Shown piece by piece: positions 22,301 to 43,009 of a DNA stretch of 64,000 bases. This stretch comes from Effrenium voratum (lineage: Eukaryota > Sar > Dinophyceae > Suessiales > Symbiodiniaceae). Below the pieces are notes generated by a model that saw only the letters and a program-made list of their open reading frames with translations, did no database searches and was not told where the DNA came from. Both the position numbers and the translations under genes were made by a program. The stretch spans positions 1 through 64,000 of the forward strand of contig CAUJNA010001428.1 of assembly GCA_963377175.1 (NCBI GenBank), in the 5' to 3' direction. The first letter of the stretch is position 1, and each line of letters starts with the position of its first letter.

Positions 22301-25300
22301 ATACATCTCGCAATTTGCGAGTGGCTAAAAGTCAAACAACCATGCAGTATATAGGTTGTTTGCTTCATAGCGGATACCAGCCCCAATATTTCAAGTAAGT
22401 CAAGAAATCCGTTGGAACTCTGGAGCTTCGCCTAGCCTTAACCAGCAGGTGACAGCCCAGCGAAAGTGCCTCGAGTTGGACCTCACAAAGGGCTTCGTTG
22501 TGCGACCTCACCCATGACAAAGGCTCCTTCCACAGGGTTGGCGATTTGTTATGATTCACCGAAATATATTTGGGTATGTCGCTTTTTGAGGATACCCCTC
22601 TTTTTGTAGTTTAAAAGGAAGCCGACATGAAAGCCCGCCATCCCGCAAAAAGGCACCCATTGTGCAGAACACGCATGAGTCAAGACCTCTCGTGGCTTCG
22701 GGTTGAAACCCCTTGGTCGATTTACAGCTCGCAGATATCGAGTTCTGAAACCCCTCATCTCACCAAACACAGCAATCCAAACTGGACCCTCGCATCTCAC
22801 CAATCAGTGCACTCCCCAGACACAATTGTTACATTGCAACATGTGATTGTTTCCACTGGATAGATTGTGCACCGAATTCCGTTTGGCGGGTTTACCTCGA
22901 AATCAGCCGAAAGAAAACAGGATGGTTTCGCCCCTTAATACCTTTGTTGAACATCAACCCTTCTGGTTCGTTAAAGTTCAAGAAAGACTGTTGACTACAA
23001 AACGCCATGCTCCTCAACCATGGGTTTCATTTCAACTGGCTTGACTAGGCCGACGCTTTGAGTCCGGGCCCTGGCTTGGGAATGCTCGAATGGCATGGGA
23101 GTGAAAGTGGGTCACTTCCAGCCGAGTTCGAGGTTTTCTTGCAAGTTTATTAGATGTATTCTTTACACTCAGAGTCGGTAGAATGGCGGCTCTCCCTCCG
23201 TTCTCCCTCTTTGTTGCGTTTGTTCCTTTTATTGACAGGCGGGTTCTGTTTGAAATCAACAACCAGAAGGAGGGCAGCCTTTCCGGCTAAGCACGCAAGA
23301 TAGGGGTTCCTTTCATGCCTAATGCCTAAATCAGGTGTCTTGGCTTTCATGCAGACTGTAAGTACTGCATGGATGTTTCATGCCTCATGCTGGACTCATG
23401 CTGCCTTCCATGGGCATGCTCAAGTGATAGGAACCCAAGCCCAAGCCGCGTTTTCATTCTTGGGGTCTCTTTTAGGTTCCCTGAATGAAACAGGACCGAA
23501 CTCCACCAACACCGGAATGTGGCTATGAAATGTAAGGGTTGGAACCCCTTCAAACATGGTCAGTGATCCCATGTAGATGGTCTCTCAACGATAATTTTCA
23601 GATTGGGCACTTGGCAAATCCAACTGAGCCCTGGCACCTGGCGGGCACGTCCGCCACTCGCCAGGGTTGATTTCTTGGTCCGATGTGTGCTTCGGTTTGA
23701 ATCTGTGTGAATCTGATACGAACGAGCCCACGCGGAAGGACTTGTACCAAATGATCCTCTTATTGCCAGTTGGTGAAATATTGGGAAGTTGCGCAGATCC
23801 TCATGAGATGTGGCTCTGTCAAACGGTTCAGGCGTACGCTCCACCAGCACCAGCACCATCATCACCACCACCTTCAGCATTTGAGCAGAATAACCAAAGC
23901 GTGGTGCTTGGGGCTTCCACAAGAACCAGCGGCGCCAAGGCGCGTACCCTTTCTTCCACTAACATGGAAGCTTCCAGAGGATGCATTTTCGGGGAAGTGA
24001 TAGTGGTCTTCCAGCATCCCCCAGTCAGGCAGGTTGCATGTTCGTGGATGGGAGGGTACCTGCACATGGGAGGGTCTGCTTGCGTCAGGCACTGATCGAG
24101 CAGAGGCGGGGGCTGAGCTCTTCGGCATTCCTCACCTGAAAAGTAAAACGCGGGGCCCACGCAGGCCCTGTACTCAGGGGCTCCGTTATTTCCAGTTTGG
24201 AAATTGTTTGGCAAGTTGCAACTTGCCCAGATTATATGCAGTCCAAGTCAGCGATAATTTGGAATCGCTCAATATGGGTAGGACACTTCATGAATGGACA
24301 TCATTTACATCGGGCTTTATGACCACCAACTTACATTGGAATTTATTGACATAAACTTGTTTTTTTTCGTTCTTCTGTCATTTTTTGCTATTTTTTGTTG
24401 GGGGCGGGTTTCTACAAGTCAGAGTCACAAGGCCGCCTTTGTGTTGGCAACATTTCACCCTACTGGGAGACAATCCCAATTGCATGACATGGCTAAATAT
24501 GGTGTGCGTTTCATGAAATCAGACAAAGTTTGTGGAGCTGCACCCTGTTTGCTCGTTGGTCTGCGCACCTCGCAGACTCTGCGCTTTGGCTCACAGGGCT
24601 GCACAGAAATGTTGTGGGGATCAAGTGGTGCACACTTAGCCAGTGAAAGATGCATTCATGAGAAACATGGATTCAATACGTTTTCAATACGGCTGCGGCG
24701 CGTATCAATACTCGGGTGTCTTCCTACATGTTTGGCTTTGTACTGATCCTCCCTACACAATCGCCCACACAATTTGGACACTCTTTCATCAACAGAGCTC
24801 TCAGTACCAACTCATCAAATTGGACGATTTTCGCCTGAGCAGGACATAAATTCAAATTCAAGCAAGGATGTAACCAGCCAATTACAGGGCCTTCCGTAGA
24901 AAACATGACCACCTGATGTGATGAGCTCGTGGGGGTTGCAGCAGTGCCTAGTGCCTGCTGCAACTGACGTTACCGGTCGCACGAGCCCAATTCGCGTGTG
25001 CGACTCTGTGCCTTTCACGCCTAAAGCCATGTCCGTCGGGTGCTCGGATGGAGGCGCCTCGGGCTGAACTGGCACAGTTTCTTGGTTTCACCAGTAAATG
25101 TCCCTTGTGCAGAAGCAATCGTGGGCAGCTGAGAGTGAATGCTTTGTGGGACCTACTTTAGGAGCTACTTGAGGACCTACTTGAGGACCCCAAAAGTCCC
25201 AAAGAGGGCTGGCCAACAGCAACCCTGTGCTCCACACTACAGCTACGGTTCTCGCACACAGGGACTTCCTTGTCGTCCGTTCCCTTTAAGAATGTATTAG

Positions 25301-25564
25301 GATCTTCGTTGAGTTTCTGCACCGCTAGAGGGTCCCCCATTGGTTCCCCAAACTAGACCATTTGCCAGCATACAAACACTCTTGGGGCTTGCCTTCTTTT
25401 GCAACCCAAGACAAAAGCCTATGGAGTCATCCCCAACACCCCGAAAAACTCCCACAACCTCCTGAAAGCCAAGGGAAGCACCCCCAAGGCCGCATGCTTG
25501 GGACAAACGAGTGGGGAGGTTCCCCCCCCCCCATAAAACCATAAAACGGGTCTGGGGTCCCGAG
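19379..25564. other. Long non-coding stretch
   Basis: No exon with convincing junctions and family match. Open readings at 20501-20803, 21020-21205 and 21986-22354 on + look protein-like in places but have no recognisable family and no supporting junctions. A short tandem GAAGGCGTTG duplication lies near 20626-20650 and a G14 run at 22106-22119. Confidence 0.45.
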
Positions 25565-25679
25565 GCCTGGGGGCTGGAGGCGTCTCGGAGGCGGAGGTGC
25601 GGCAGGCGGCGAACGTCGGGAGCTTCGCCAAGGGCGAGGCCCTGCTCAAGGCGTCGCCTTCCGCGGTGCGGATCACCGG
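25565..25679 (+). CDS. SWIM gene exon A
   Basis: CGAG|GCCTGG acceptor (or GGAG|GCG at 25580, same phase). Encodes LGAGGVSEAEVRQAANVGSF and AKGEALLKASPSAVRIT; GT donor at 25680. Joining to 28952 gives ITGRDGEAQ with no frame break. Third positions are nearly all G or C. Confidence 0.65.
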
Positions 25680-28600
25680 GTGCCAAGGCTAGCGACCGAT
25701 TTCGGCACCCCCTTGTTTCCCCAAGGTTTGCATACCTCATGTGTTTGCTGTTTGCAGGGTAGCCCTTTGAAAGGGAGGCTAAAAAGAGAGCTCCTCTTCT
25801 TTTTTCTTTCTTTTTTTGGGGGGGGGGGGGCGGGTGTGCCCTTAGTTGGACACATACCCAGGGGTTGATGTGTCGATCTGTCGATGAGTTCCATTTGCTT
25901 GACTGCGCCAAAATGGCCTTACCTCTCCTTTCAAGAAGCACCCAGGATGGATACTTTTCCTTAGGCGAACATGGAAGCCACCAGATCTCCTAAGAGGAAA
26001 GTCCTCTACCCAAGGGTCTTGGATCACCGGTGACTTTCTGAGTCAAAGGCTCCCCCCGGAAAAGTTGAGCTACATATTGGGGTCGAAGCCCTGGTTCTTG
26101 AGAGGGGAGACCTGGTAGCTTCCACCAGGGCACCATGAGGGGTTGATGGGTTCAGTCTGTATTAAATATAATCCTATACCCAACCATGCACTTGGTGGTG
26201 GGTTTCTGGGCCATATTTGGGGGCAAATTACCGCAATCTCACAAGGGTTCGGGCTTGCGACCTCAGGCCCCGTGGTCAAAGAATCCCTTTCTTAAGATTC
26301 CGTATTTTCCGTTAGCGGGTTGTTATGATTTCATCCGAGCCGCAAACACGGCGACGGTTGGAGTCCCCAGATGTTATCTTGTGTCGCGGTTTTACACATC
26401 AACCCTGGGGCCAGTTTCAATTGAATATGCATTCTGCTTCAAAGAAACACATGACAATACAATTTGGTCAACACGCACCCTTGCAACTCTATAGATAAAT
26501 AAATAACTCTATAGATAGATAAATAAGCAAATAAATGAATAAATATATATATATATATATAGTATAAACAAATAAATCAATAAATAAATAAATAAGCAAT
26601 CAAGTATATATATATATATACCCGCAGCACTGTGGTCCGCCGGCGGCTCGGTGTACAGACGAACTTCGTGTGCTGCTGTCCACGTGCTTGGCTAGGGTGG
26701 TGTCCTATCTGGGGTGAGTGTGACTCAGCCGCATCCTGTTCCTGTCCTCCTTGCTTCCTAAGGTGTGGTGGGGTGCGTGTGCTGCTGTCCACATCCTTCG
26801 GTAGGGAGGTATTCTAGTCCGGGGTACGCGTGACTCAGTCACGTCCAGCCCATTTCTTGGTCGCCCTCTCCTTCTCCTCCTTGCTTTCTCTCCCTCTCGC
26901 TTGGTTATTGAGGCTTATTTGGTGAGGGGCACGAGTGATGCTGCACCTGACAGTTTGGACAAAATGGATCCGTGCCAGCCTCGCGTATGCCAGTCCTTGC
27001 TTCTTTGCGATTATTTTTCGAAGTGCACATGGCTATATTATATATGGCTTCCTCAGCGGACCGAATGTAGTTTTATCGGGCTCAACGCCCCTTGTGCCCT
27101 GAATGTTGCTTGTGTCTTCTTCTTGCTGTCTTGTTGCTGCTGTGTGCTGTGTACGTATTTGCGCTGCTTGCTCTGCCCTGCCGCTGTGTTGTGTGGCCCA
27201 CGCCGGCTGTGCCTGCGCTCTTGCGCTGCTGCTCGTGTTCCGCGTGGCCTTCCATAGGCCCGTGTTGCACACGCGCGCGTTCTACTTGTCTGCGTGGCCT
27301 CCCTGGCCTCTCGGGCGTGATCCCACCCGAAGAGATTCAACTGGTCCAGGTTGTTTGAGCAGCCCCGTCTGACGAGCTCGGTATTCAGTGCGTGCGTATT
27401 CCGACCTTCATGTCTTGCTTTCCTTCGACTGCGTAGACGCGCTTTTTTTGTCCAGCAAGCTGCCTGGGTGGCAATTGGTCCTTGAGTGGGGCTGAACCCC
27501 TCCCCCGCCCACGAGCATGGCTGCATGTCCTGCCAGCTGCCGCCTTGCGTGCTTCGGCAGCTCAGGCTTGGTCTAGCGAAGCTGTGTTGCGCCATTTGGG
27601 TGCAGGTCCACATGCCCAGGCCTTTTTGTGCTGGAGGAGCGCTTTCTTGAAGGTCCAAGACTGTCTGAGCATCACAGGGTTGAGGCTACGCAGCTGAGCT
27701 GGATCTACCAACCAAGCGTACGTGCCCAGGTTGCGCCATATCGTTTACGCTATGGGAAGTTCTTCAACGCCTTGCTGATCCCGCAGCTTGACTCCTTCCG
27801 CAAGGCACGCAGTGTTCCGGACAGCGTTCGCGCTTCTCAAGGCCGTTTAGCCTCAAGCTGTCCCGAGAGGTCATCGTCGCATGGACACAGGGACACAGCG
27901 GGTACTTGGATGACTCTGACGACTATGGCAGCGGCGTCGGGACATACCTAACATCATACATGCAGTGGATGTGACGCCTTGCGCGACGCCCTCAATGCTT
28001 CGCCTGATGTGGGGCCCTTGGCTGTCTCGTCGCGCTGGCCCTCCGCCTTCTTGCCTCGTGGGGTTTGTCTGTGTGTGCGTTTGTTTTTCAGCCGAAACAC
28101 CCATGTCCCTCTTCCCAGCCTGTAGTTGGTTCTTTCCAGTTCGTGTTGGCAAGGCCTTCCCTTATGCTTGCGTTGGGTTTGTCGCCAACTCACTGCGGCG
28201 GATCTTTGCCTTTTGGGTCTGACCTGGCCGTGCGAGTCACGCTCTTGCCACCGCCCTTCGTTTCTCCCCTGCCCAGGCATTGGAAGGAAACAAATTCTGG
28301 GACCTCCTTCTTGGATGCCATTCTCCTTTTCCGGCCACGCTGGCCGATGGAATGTGCAGTAGTTGAAGCGAGTCTGTGCTCGGGCCTTTGGCAGTTGCTT
28401 GCCGCATGCCCCCTGCTATGGTCAGGAGTCCTCTTTGGCGCATCCTGCCGAACTTATTGGATGATCTGCTCTTTGCGCTGAACTTTTTCTTCGCTGCCGA
28501 AGCTCTTTTCCACCTTCTTCGTGCGTGCAGGCCCTCAAAGTTTGCTCAGAAGAGCCTTGCAAAGGCAACCGAGCGTGTGACGAAGGTCCCAGCAGAAGAT

Positions 28601-31600
28601 CAAAACAGAAGCCAGATTGTGAGAATTAAGCAGAACATGCTGGCGGAATTACGACGCGTGCTGGTGTTAAGTGCTGCTGCTCTGCGCCCAAAGCCAGGTG
28701 TAGACGCAGTGTTGAGCCAAGCACACGTGGCAGGCAAGGCGCGACTGTCTCTTGGAAAAGACATCTTGGACGTGAAAGGAAAGAGTCGCAACTGTCCGGC
28801 GCCCCTTCCGCCGATGGCGAACCATCCGTCTTGACTGTGCCGTGTATGTGTATATATTGTCTACACTACATAAGAGAGAGAGATAGATAGATATATATAT
28901 ATATATATGTTGTAGGTGGACACAGATTCATGCATCCAACCTTAAGCTGAGGCGTGACGGGGAGGCGCAGGTGCAGAGCGAGCGCGGCAGCCAGCACTAC
29001 ACGGTGCGCCTGGGGCGCTCCGGCGTGTCCGCGCCTAGGCAGATCCGGGGTCTGAATGCTCTTGTTTCATCATCCACCTCCATATGCTGGTTTAAAGGAG
29101 TCGCTTTTTGATTCTACATGTTGATGGGAGCCAGTTTTGTTTTCTCGCGGAAAGAATGCGCTTTGAAAGCAATGAGAGCTGAGCAAATGGTCTACGTCTT
29201 TGGGGACCTGCTTGCAACGTGGTTCGCATTGACGCGAAAACAGATCCCGGAAGAGGCCTTGAGCTTCGACAGCCTTGCAATTCCCAACGCCTGGTGCGGC
29301 ATGATGTTGCTCGGACACTGGGTGCCAACTTGTTCCTTACTGGCACAAGTTATTTCCAGACTTAGCTGTGTTTTTGCTGGTTTGCCTTTTTTCGGGCTTC
29401 CTTGTTTTCATTTGACCAACAAAAGTTAGCTTTGTGGATGGCGTGTAAGTCTGGCACAAGTTATTTCAGCTGCTGTTTGAACATGCGCCGTGTGAGTGGT
29501 GATTGAACACGTTATAGTGTCTTCTTTTGGGGGACGTATGAACAGCTGACAGAAGATGCTTGGCCCTTGTTGCCTGCCATTGGTTTTTGGTGGGGAAGGC
29601 TGGGTGGGTCACGGCAACCTGTGCGGTATCCCTATTTTAAGACGCGCCAACATAGGAGGAACCTGGCCCCCAATCTTCCCATTGCGGTTGGCAGCCTCCT
29701 GATCCTCTAGTTTTGTGGTGGGCGCTCTCAACCCTGACAATCAGTCTAAAGGATAATAGGTTCCTTTCAAATAGGGGATTCTTCAACATGGGTGATTGAT
29801 CTTTCCCAAGCAAAAACACTTGACAAGACACATTCAAAGAATGCAGGAACGTGCGCTCGGCTTTCCAAGTTTCTGTTGCTTCCAGTTTTATTGGTGTGCT
29901 TTCTAACAGTTACGGGGATGGTGTCGCCTTTTGAGAGCTCTTTCAGGTACGTGAGTTCACATGACGCGCCTGTGAAGCGTGGCACGGTCCCACTTGCCTG
30001 GGAAACCACTGCAGGGGCCGAAATTTAAAAACACACGTTGTGTGTCTAATTGGGATCGTAAGGAAATCATGTCAGGCGGATGACATGGATAATACGCCCC
30101 AAGTTGCCATGGGGTGAAACCTTACCAAGATGTCATTGTTCTTGGGCATGGGCATTCTTTTCTTTCAGGTCGGAACCTGCCTGCCAGGCTCAAAAGAACC
30201 ACAAGCAATGTGGGCTTGAGCGAATGCCGGTGAACTCGAGCGGTGGGGCACCGAAATGGCTGGAATGAGTTGGACTGGCTTAGGAGCTATGGCCCGGGCT
30301 TAAGCGACAGTCGGCTGACGAGGCTGGGGACCAAGTCTATGAGTCTAAGGGTCAAGGCGGCTGAGCCGCAGCTACAGCCGTAGCAAGGGCCTAGGGCTTG
30401 AACCCTCTCGCGTGCATTTGAAGTCTAGGGATCTGACTGCTTTCCGGCAATGGCCGGAAAGAAACCAACGGAAACCACTGGAAACCACTGCACAAAGGAG
30501 GTTTTGAGTACTCAGGTTGCGGCGAAGTGCAGCTGTGTGGACAGTCGGACGCGCGGGGGTCTTTGCAAGCACGGGGTGGCGGTGGCCTTGCTCCTTGGCT
30601 CAACGTTTTGCTCGGCCCAAAACGAATCAATCCTTTGACCTATTCCCGAGTTGTCTTGCTTGACTCATGTTAGACATCTGCTGGTCCATGTTTCGGCTCC
30701 GTCTATTTTTGTCATTCTTGGCTGTTTTGATATGGGTCCTGGAGCTTAGATTCCCCAACTGAGCCAAAACCATTTTTGTTTTCCAAGGATAACTGGCTTT
30801 GAGCTCCTCCCCAAGTGTTTTTGTTCAATTGGAATTTACTGGTATTGAAACACATGCACGCCGCATGTCCCACGGGCCAAAAGCTGGTTATAGCGGTTGG
30901 CAGCCTTGTCGGAGCCACCTCATACTTTGTGGAGTAATTCACGACGCAAGAGGCAGCACCATTTAAAAGCATTGTCGAGTTTCAACTATCCAACACACAA
31001 ACACCGACACCTGGGGCGGGGCAAGCTGATTCAACCTCCTAAGGCTATAGGTCGTCATTATCGGAAAATCATTAGTGACCAAGGTTGACTCCGAATTTAA
31101 TCCGGACCTGAAGTGTGCTTTCCCCATCATTTGACTTTAAGCGAACCAAGGGTTTCGGATTGCGGCTGCATCCGTGATGTTTCTTTTCTGATTTGTTGGA
31201 GTCAATTTCTTGTTTCAGATTGGTGAATCATTATGATTATTCAGATTGGCAGCCGTTGGTTTGAACCTACATTGATCCAGGATCAATACACCCCGTCTTG
31301 ATTGCAGGGGACGGTTTCCATTTCAAAGGGGATACATCACGTTTGGGGGAACACCCCCTGTTAATCTGCCAGTGTCCGTTACCAGGTTTGCATACAGGGC
31401 TGGGTGTCTTACAACGTCTAAGAACTTAACTGCGTTGTTTTGTTCACGGCGTTTCTTTGGGCAAAACCCAGCTTGCTATCAAATATCATAATCCTTCGAT
31501 TTGGAGCTACCAAGCACCTCCAAAACCCAAGCTTTTCAATCAGGTCCCGATGAGACTTCGCTGAAGGGGCTCTACAATATGTGAGGGTTGATCAAAAACC

Positions 31601-32149
31601 AGCAGCGTCGGATGCCGGCAGCCTGACTGGAACCTGCCCAGAATCATCCTGGAACCTCCTCCAGCGCCCTCAACATCCCATACTGCTGTTCGGGGACAAA
31701 AGGTTCAGGGTCACTGTATCTCTAAGAGGGGTCCCTATATTTCCCTTGCAAGCTAGCTCAAACATCGCCCTGTCTCAATTGGGAGGCTCTTCCTGCAACA
31801 TGGGCATCCGCTTCCAGTTCTGGAGACCGTTGCGAAGAACCCCCGGAAGCGGCCCATCGCGACGCCGCAGCGCGAGAAGTCCGAGGAGGTTGAGGAGTCG
31901 AAACGGGTTGCCGCATTGACCCAAATCGCTCCAAAAGGAGCTGAATAGTATGAAATACTTGCACACATTGTTCTGCCATGAAATCTAGGTGTGAAGCTTA
32001 GAGGACCCTTTGGCGAACATCATTTGGGAATGGTTCCCTTAAAAAAAACACCGAAGCGATTGGTTTTCAGGAGGCGCTGCCCGCGCTGAAAACCCCCAGC
32101 TTCCCAGCGGCCCCGGACGTGCAGAACCGCTTTGCCAAGAGCACCGCGG
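25565..32149 (+). CDS. SWIM zinc-finger protein (gene level, five exons)
   Basis: Exons 25565-25679, 28952-29030, 30516-30597, 31818-31888 and 32071-32149 join in frame. The third carries the SWIM signature CSC-x9-CKH (CSCVDSRTRGGLCKHGVAVA), a zinc-binding motif used for DNA or protein interaction. The preceding exon supplies the usual strand before it (GSQHYTVRLGRSGVS). Downstream exons encode a basic RKRP stretch that could act as a nuclear signal and a Pro/Ala linker. Donors are GT, GC, GC, GT; acceptors AG|G except 31818 (AG|T). The N-terminus is not identified. Phases at 32149 and 34743 are compatible, so the ankyrin exons downstream may belong to the same transcript. SWIM identity is firm; outer exons are inferred. 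Confidence 0.75.
26590..28910 (+). mobile_element. Possible inserted element between AT microsatellites
   Basis: The interval in the intron between SWIM exons A and B is bounded by (TA)n tracts (26544-26620 and 28890-28909) and differs from its flanks in being GC-richer with longer openings, such as + 28376-28834 (LAKATERVTKVPAEDQNRSQ). Near its left end a roughly 109-bp unit (GTGTGCTGCTGTCCAC ... GTGACTCAG) occurs twice, at about 26668 and 26777. No reverse transcriptase or transposase motif was recognised, so classification is open. Confidence 0.3.
28952..29030 (+). CDS. SWIM gene exon B
   Basis: CTGAG|GCGTGAC acceptor; encodes RDGEAQVQSERGSQHYTVRL, then GRSGVS; GC donor at 29031 (TCC|GCGCCT). 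Very GC-rich against AT-rich flanks. Confidence 0.75.
30516..30597 (+). CDS. SWIM gene exon C: zinc-finger core
   Basis: ACTCAG|GTTGCG acceptor in phase 0; VAAKCSCVDSRTRGGLCKHG, then VAVALLL. All four ligands (Cys, Cys, Cys, His) are in this exon. GC donor after CTTG (30598). Confidence 0.88.
31818..31888 (+). CDS. SWIM gene exon D: basic segment
   Basis: CTTCCAG|TTCTGG acceptor; LETVAKNPRKRPIATPQREK, then SEE; GT donor at 31889. The RKRP cluster is nuclear-signal-like. The exon may extend to 31894 with a GA donor. Confidence 0.6.
32071..32149 (+). CDS. SWIM gene exon E
   Basis: Strong acceptor GGTTTTCAG|GAGGCG. Encodes EALPALKTPSFPAAPDVQNR, then FAKSTA. GT donor at 32150, or a GC donor at 32162 with the same phase. 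Confidence 0.6.
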
Positions 32150-32849
32150 GTGAAGCGAAGGGCGGCCAATTCCAAATGGGGTACCCGGTCGGCATGTTGG
32201 GTGATTTCCCATCAGAAGGGTAATTTGAGGGTTCAGGTATGTGTCAAAACTGGGCCTGTTGGCGAATGGGCGGTTGGCTCCCTTTCAAAGGCATAGCAGA
32301 ACTATGACGCACTGAAATGGCTCCCTCCTTGTGTTGTTCTTGGCCCGCAGTTTTGTCGTCAGAGGTTGGCTCCAGCGGTTCCCCCCAATAATAATTGCCG
32401 GCTTTAGTCAAGCAATTCCTGTGTTTTCATGACTGCTGCTTGGACAAATGGGTCCAATCAGGCCACAGGCTCTTTACACCAACATGAGGATGTTCAAATA
32501 ACGGTGTGGGCTGGCTTTCAGGGATGGTTTGCACATGGGCAGGCCTGGATGGCCATACTAGGAAGCAACGCACGACATGCCAGCAAATTGGAGGTTTCCA
32601 AGCACGTGCCAGTTCGTAGATGGGATGTCTAAACAGCAGATGCTTAAACATCATCGAGCAGATGGTTGGACACTGTTCGCCTTGTCCCTAATTGTTACTT
32701 TGGGTTGCTAGTTTGGAGGTGAGGAAGAGCTAGAGGGCTTCAAATCCCCAGTTCCACCAATCCAAGCCACCTTGTATGCCAGTCACAAAGTCTGGCCTGG
32801 CAAAAGGAAAGGTGATATCTCTTGGCTGCAACTTTCAGGTGCCGTCAGG

Positions 32850-33215
32850 CGGCCCTTCTTCCTGCGCCAACTGCATTCTGCTGCGCTGGCAGGCAACTTG
32901 GAGTGGGGAGATCGGTGGCAGGTACGATGGGTTCTGATATGCATACGCACATATATATATATATATATATATGTATGTACACATTGGTTTTGAGGCTTCG
33001 CTTTCCAGGTTGGTTTTTTGACTCATTCCCACATTGCAAGTGACCCAACCGAGTCCAACCGCGGTGGGCTGCAGAGGAAACCCTTGTTTTCCTACAGTAA
33101 CAATGCGGCGCAGCACCTGCAGTTTGTCCGGCTGAGAAGCGCGCAAAAGCCCTGTGCGTTTTATGGGGAGTTTACTGAGCCTTGGGAAAGCTTTATTCAG
33201 GGTCATTCGGTTTGA
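32850..33215 (+). other. Region with uncertain exon-like segments
   Basis: 32858-32898 lies between GTCAG|GCGGCC and CAG|GCAACT and could encode a short Cys-containing exon. 33018-33215 is an open hydrophilic reading. Neither has a family match, and the phase-consistent SWIM/ankyrin model skips both. An (AT)n run lies at 32950-32972. Confidence 0.25.
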
Positions 33216-34742
33216 GGAGTCAAACGTGGAGTTTGAGCTGGTGGCGAGCTCAAACAAGAAAATTGCTTGTTGCGCCTGGAAAACTCACTTGCAAAGCCAT
33301 CATCTTGGCGGTCAACAAATCTTTGACTTAGGATGACGGCCAAACAGAACTGGTGGATCTGACATTTCATCTGCTCCAGTTCGACCCATATAGATGGGGG
33401 CCATTGGAACTGGGAACTCATTTGGAAGCAAATTACTAGGCCTGGTGGGCGCACACGTGAAATCCCACAGGCCTCCTCAGCGGAACTTCTGGGATGCTTG
33501 TACGGCTTTCTGAAACAACGGTGATGTTGTGGCCAAGCTAGTAACCTTCCCGGGAGTCCTTGCCAGACTTGAGAAGGAGTTACAAGGAATACACCAACCA
33601 GCGTGGTTGAGACGCGGGAATTATCCCTCTTACCACCTTCCATACCAACACTATGTTGTGGCAATGACTGTAAATCCTCTCTGGTGCCGAACCGTAGGTG
33701 AACTTTGCGTGGCGGAAAATTGCATTTTCTTTCAGCAAAGCCTAACCAGTGCGATCCACAATTTGCACCACGCCCGTATGGGATAGTTTTTGCACAAAGC
33801 TCCTTGGTTGGACGGTATTGTGGAAGTGGGGTGGGAAATGCCAGCTCTGTGGAACCTCCAAAGAGTTGGCTCTTGCCACATCCACACACACAGCCTCGTT
33901 GCCACGGGACACATCAAAGATGATATGGATAGCAAAGATCAGTGGGTCCTTCAATGATTCAAGACTCTTGGGAGGCTTTTGGCATGCCTCTCTTGCCCAC
34001 AGTTTGGTTTTCTGTGCGGGTGGACGCACAAGCAGGACTGCAGCGTCGTCCTGGCTGCGAATGTGTTTCCTCTCTCAATATCAGAGGACGCGTCCATCAC
34101 GGGCCATTAGTTCCCTTTCGCAGGAGCACTGCAATCAACGTTCGCTCGTGTCCATGAGGTACAGACGTTCGTGCCAACATTGGTACTCTTTAAGTGCGCT
34201 TTTAGCCGTCTTCCAGGGCTATGTCAGGCCCGCAAAGCGCTGGTTTGTCGTCCCCCTCTTTTGAATAAGGAAGAACGCCACCAAACGAAGAGCGCTTTCA
34301 GCCTGGTGCGGCTTTCAGGTAACCACTTTCTGTGGTACCCTTGAAAAGTTTGTCTTGAAACATGACAACATCGTTATAGTTGCATGGGGGTATCGCAGTA
34401 TCACAGAAAGAGACACGTATTCTTGTACAACCATGAAGAGCAGCGGTGATCTCCCAACTTCCGGGTTACCATACTGTATGCTTTGAGTAGTTTTCATCTC
34501 ACGTATTGGAAAGGTCACCAACATCTGAGGGTTTCATCGAAAGTCCACCTTCACAAAACGGGCCGGCCATTCTCCACAAAAACCAAAAGCCGCCGAGGGA
34601 TTCACTCCTTAGCCGATTGACATGGCAACCCGAACTGCATTTCGAGAGAAGTGCCCATTTTGGGCCTCTTTTGGGGGTTCCACATTTATGTGCGATCCAT
34701 GAAAAAGTCCATCCACTTGCTTGCCGGGGCTAGTGTCGAGAG

Positions 34743-43009
<8,267 letters not shown>

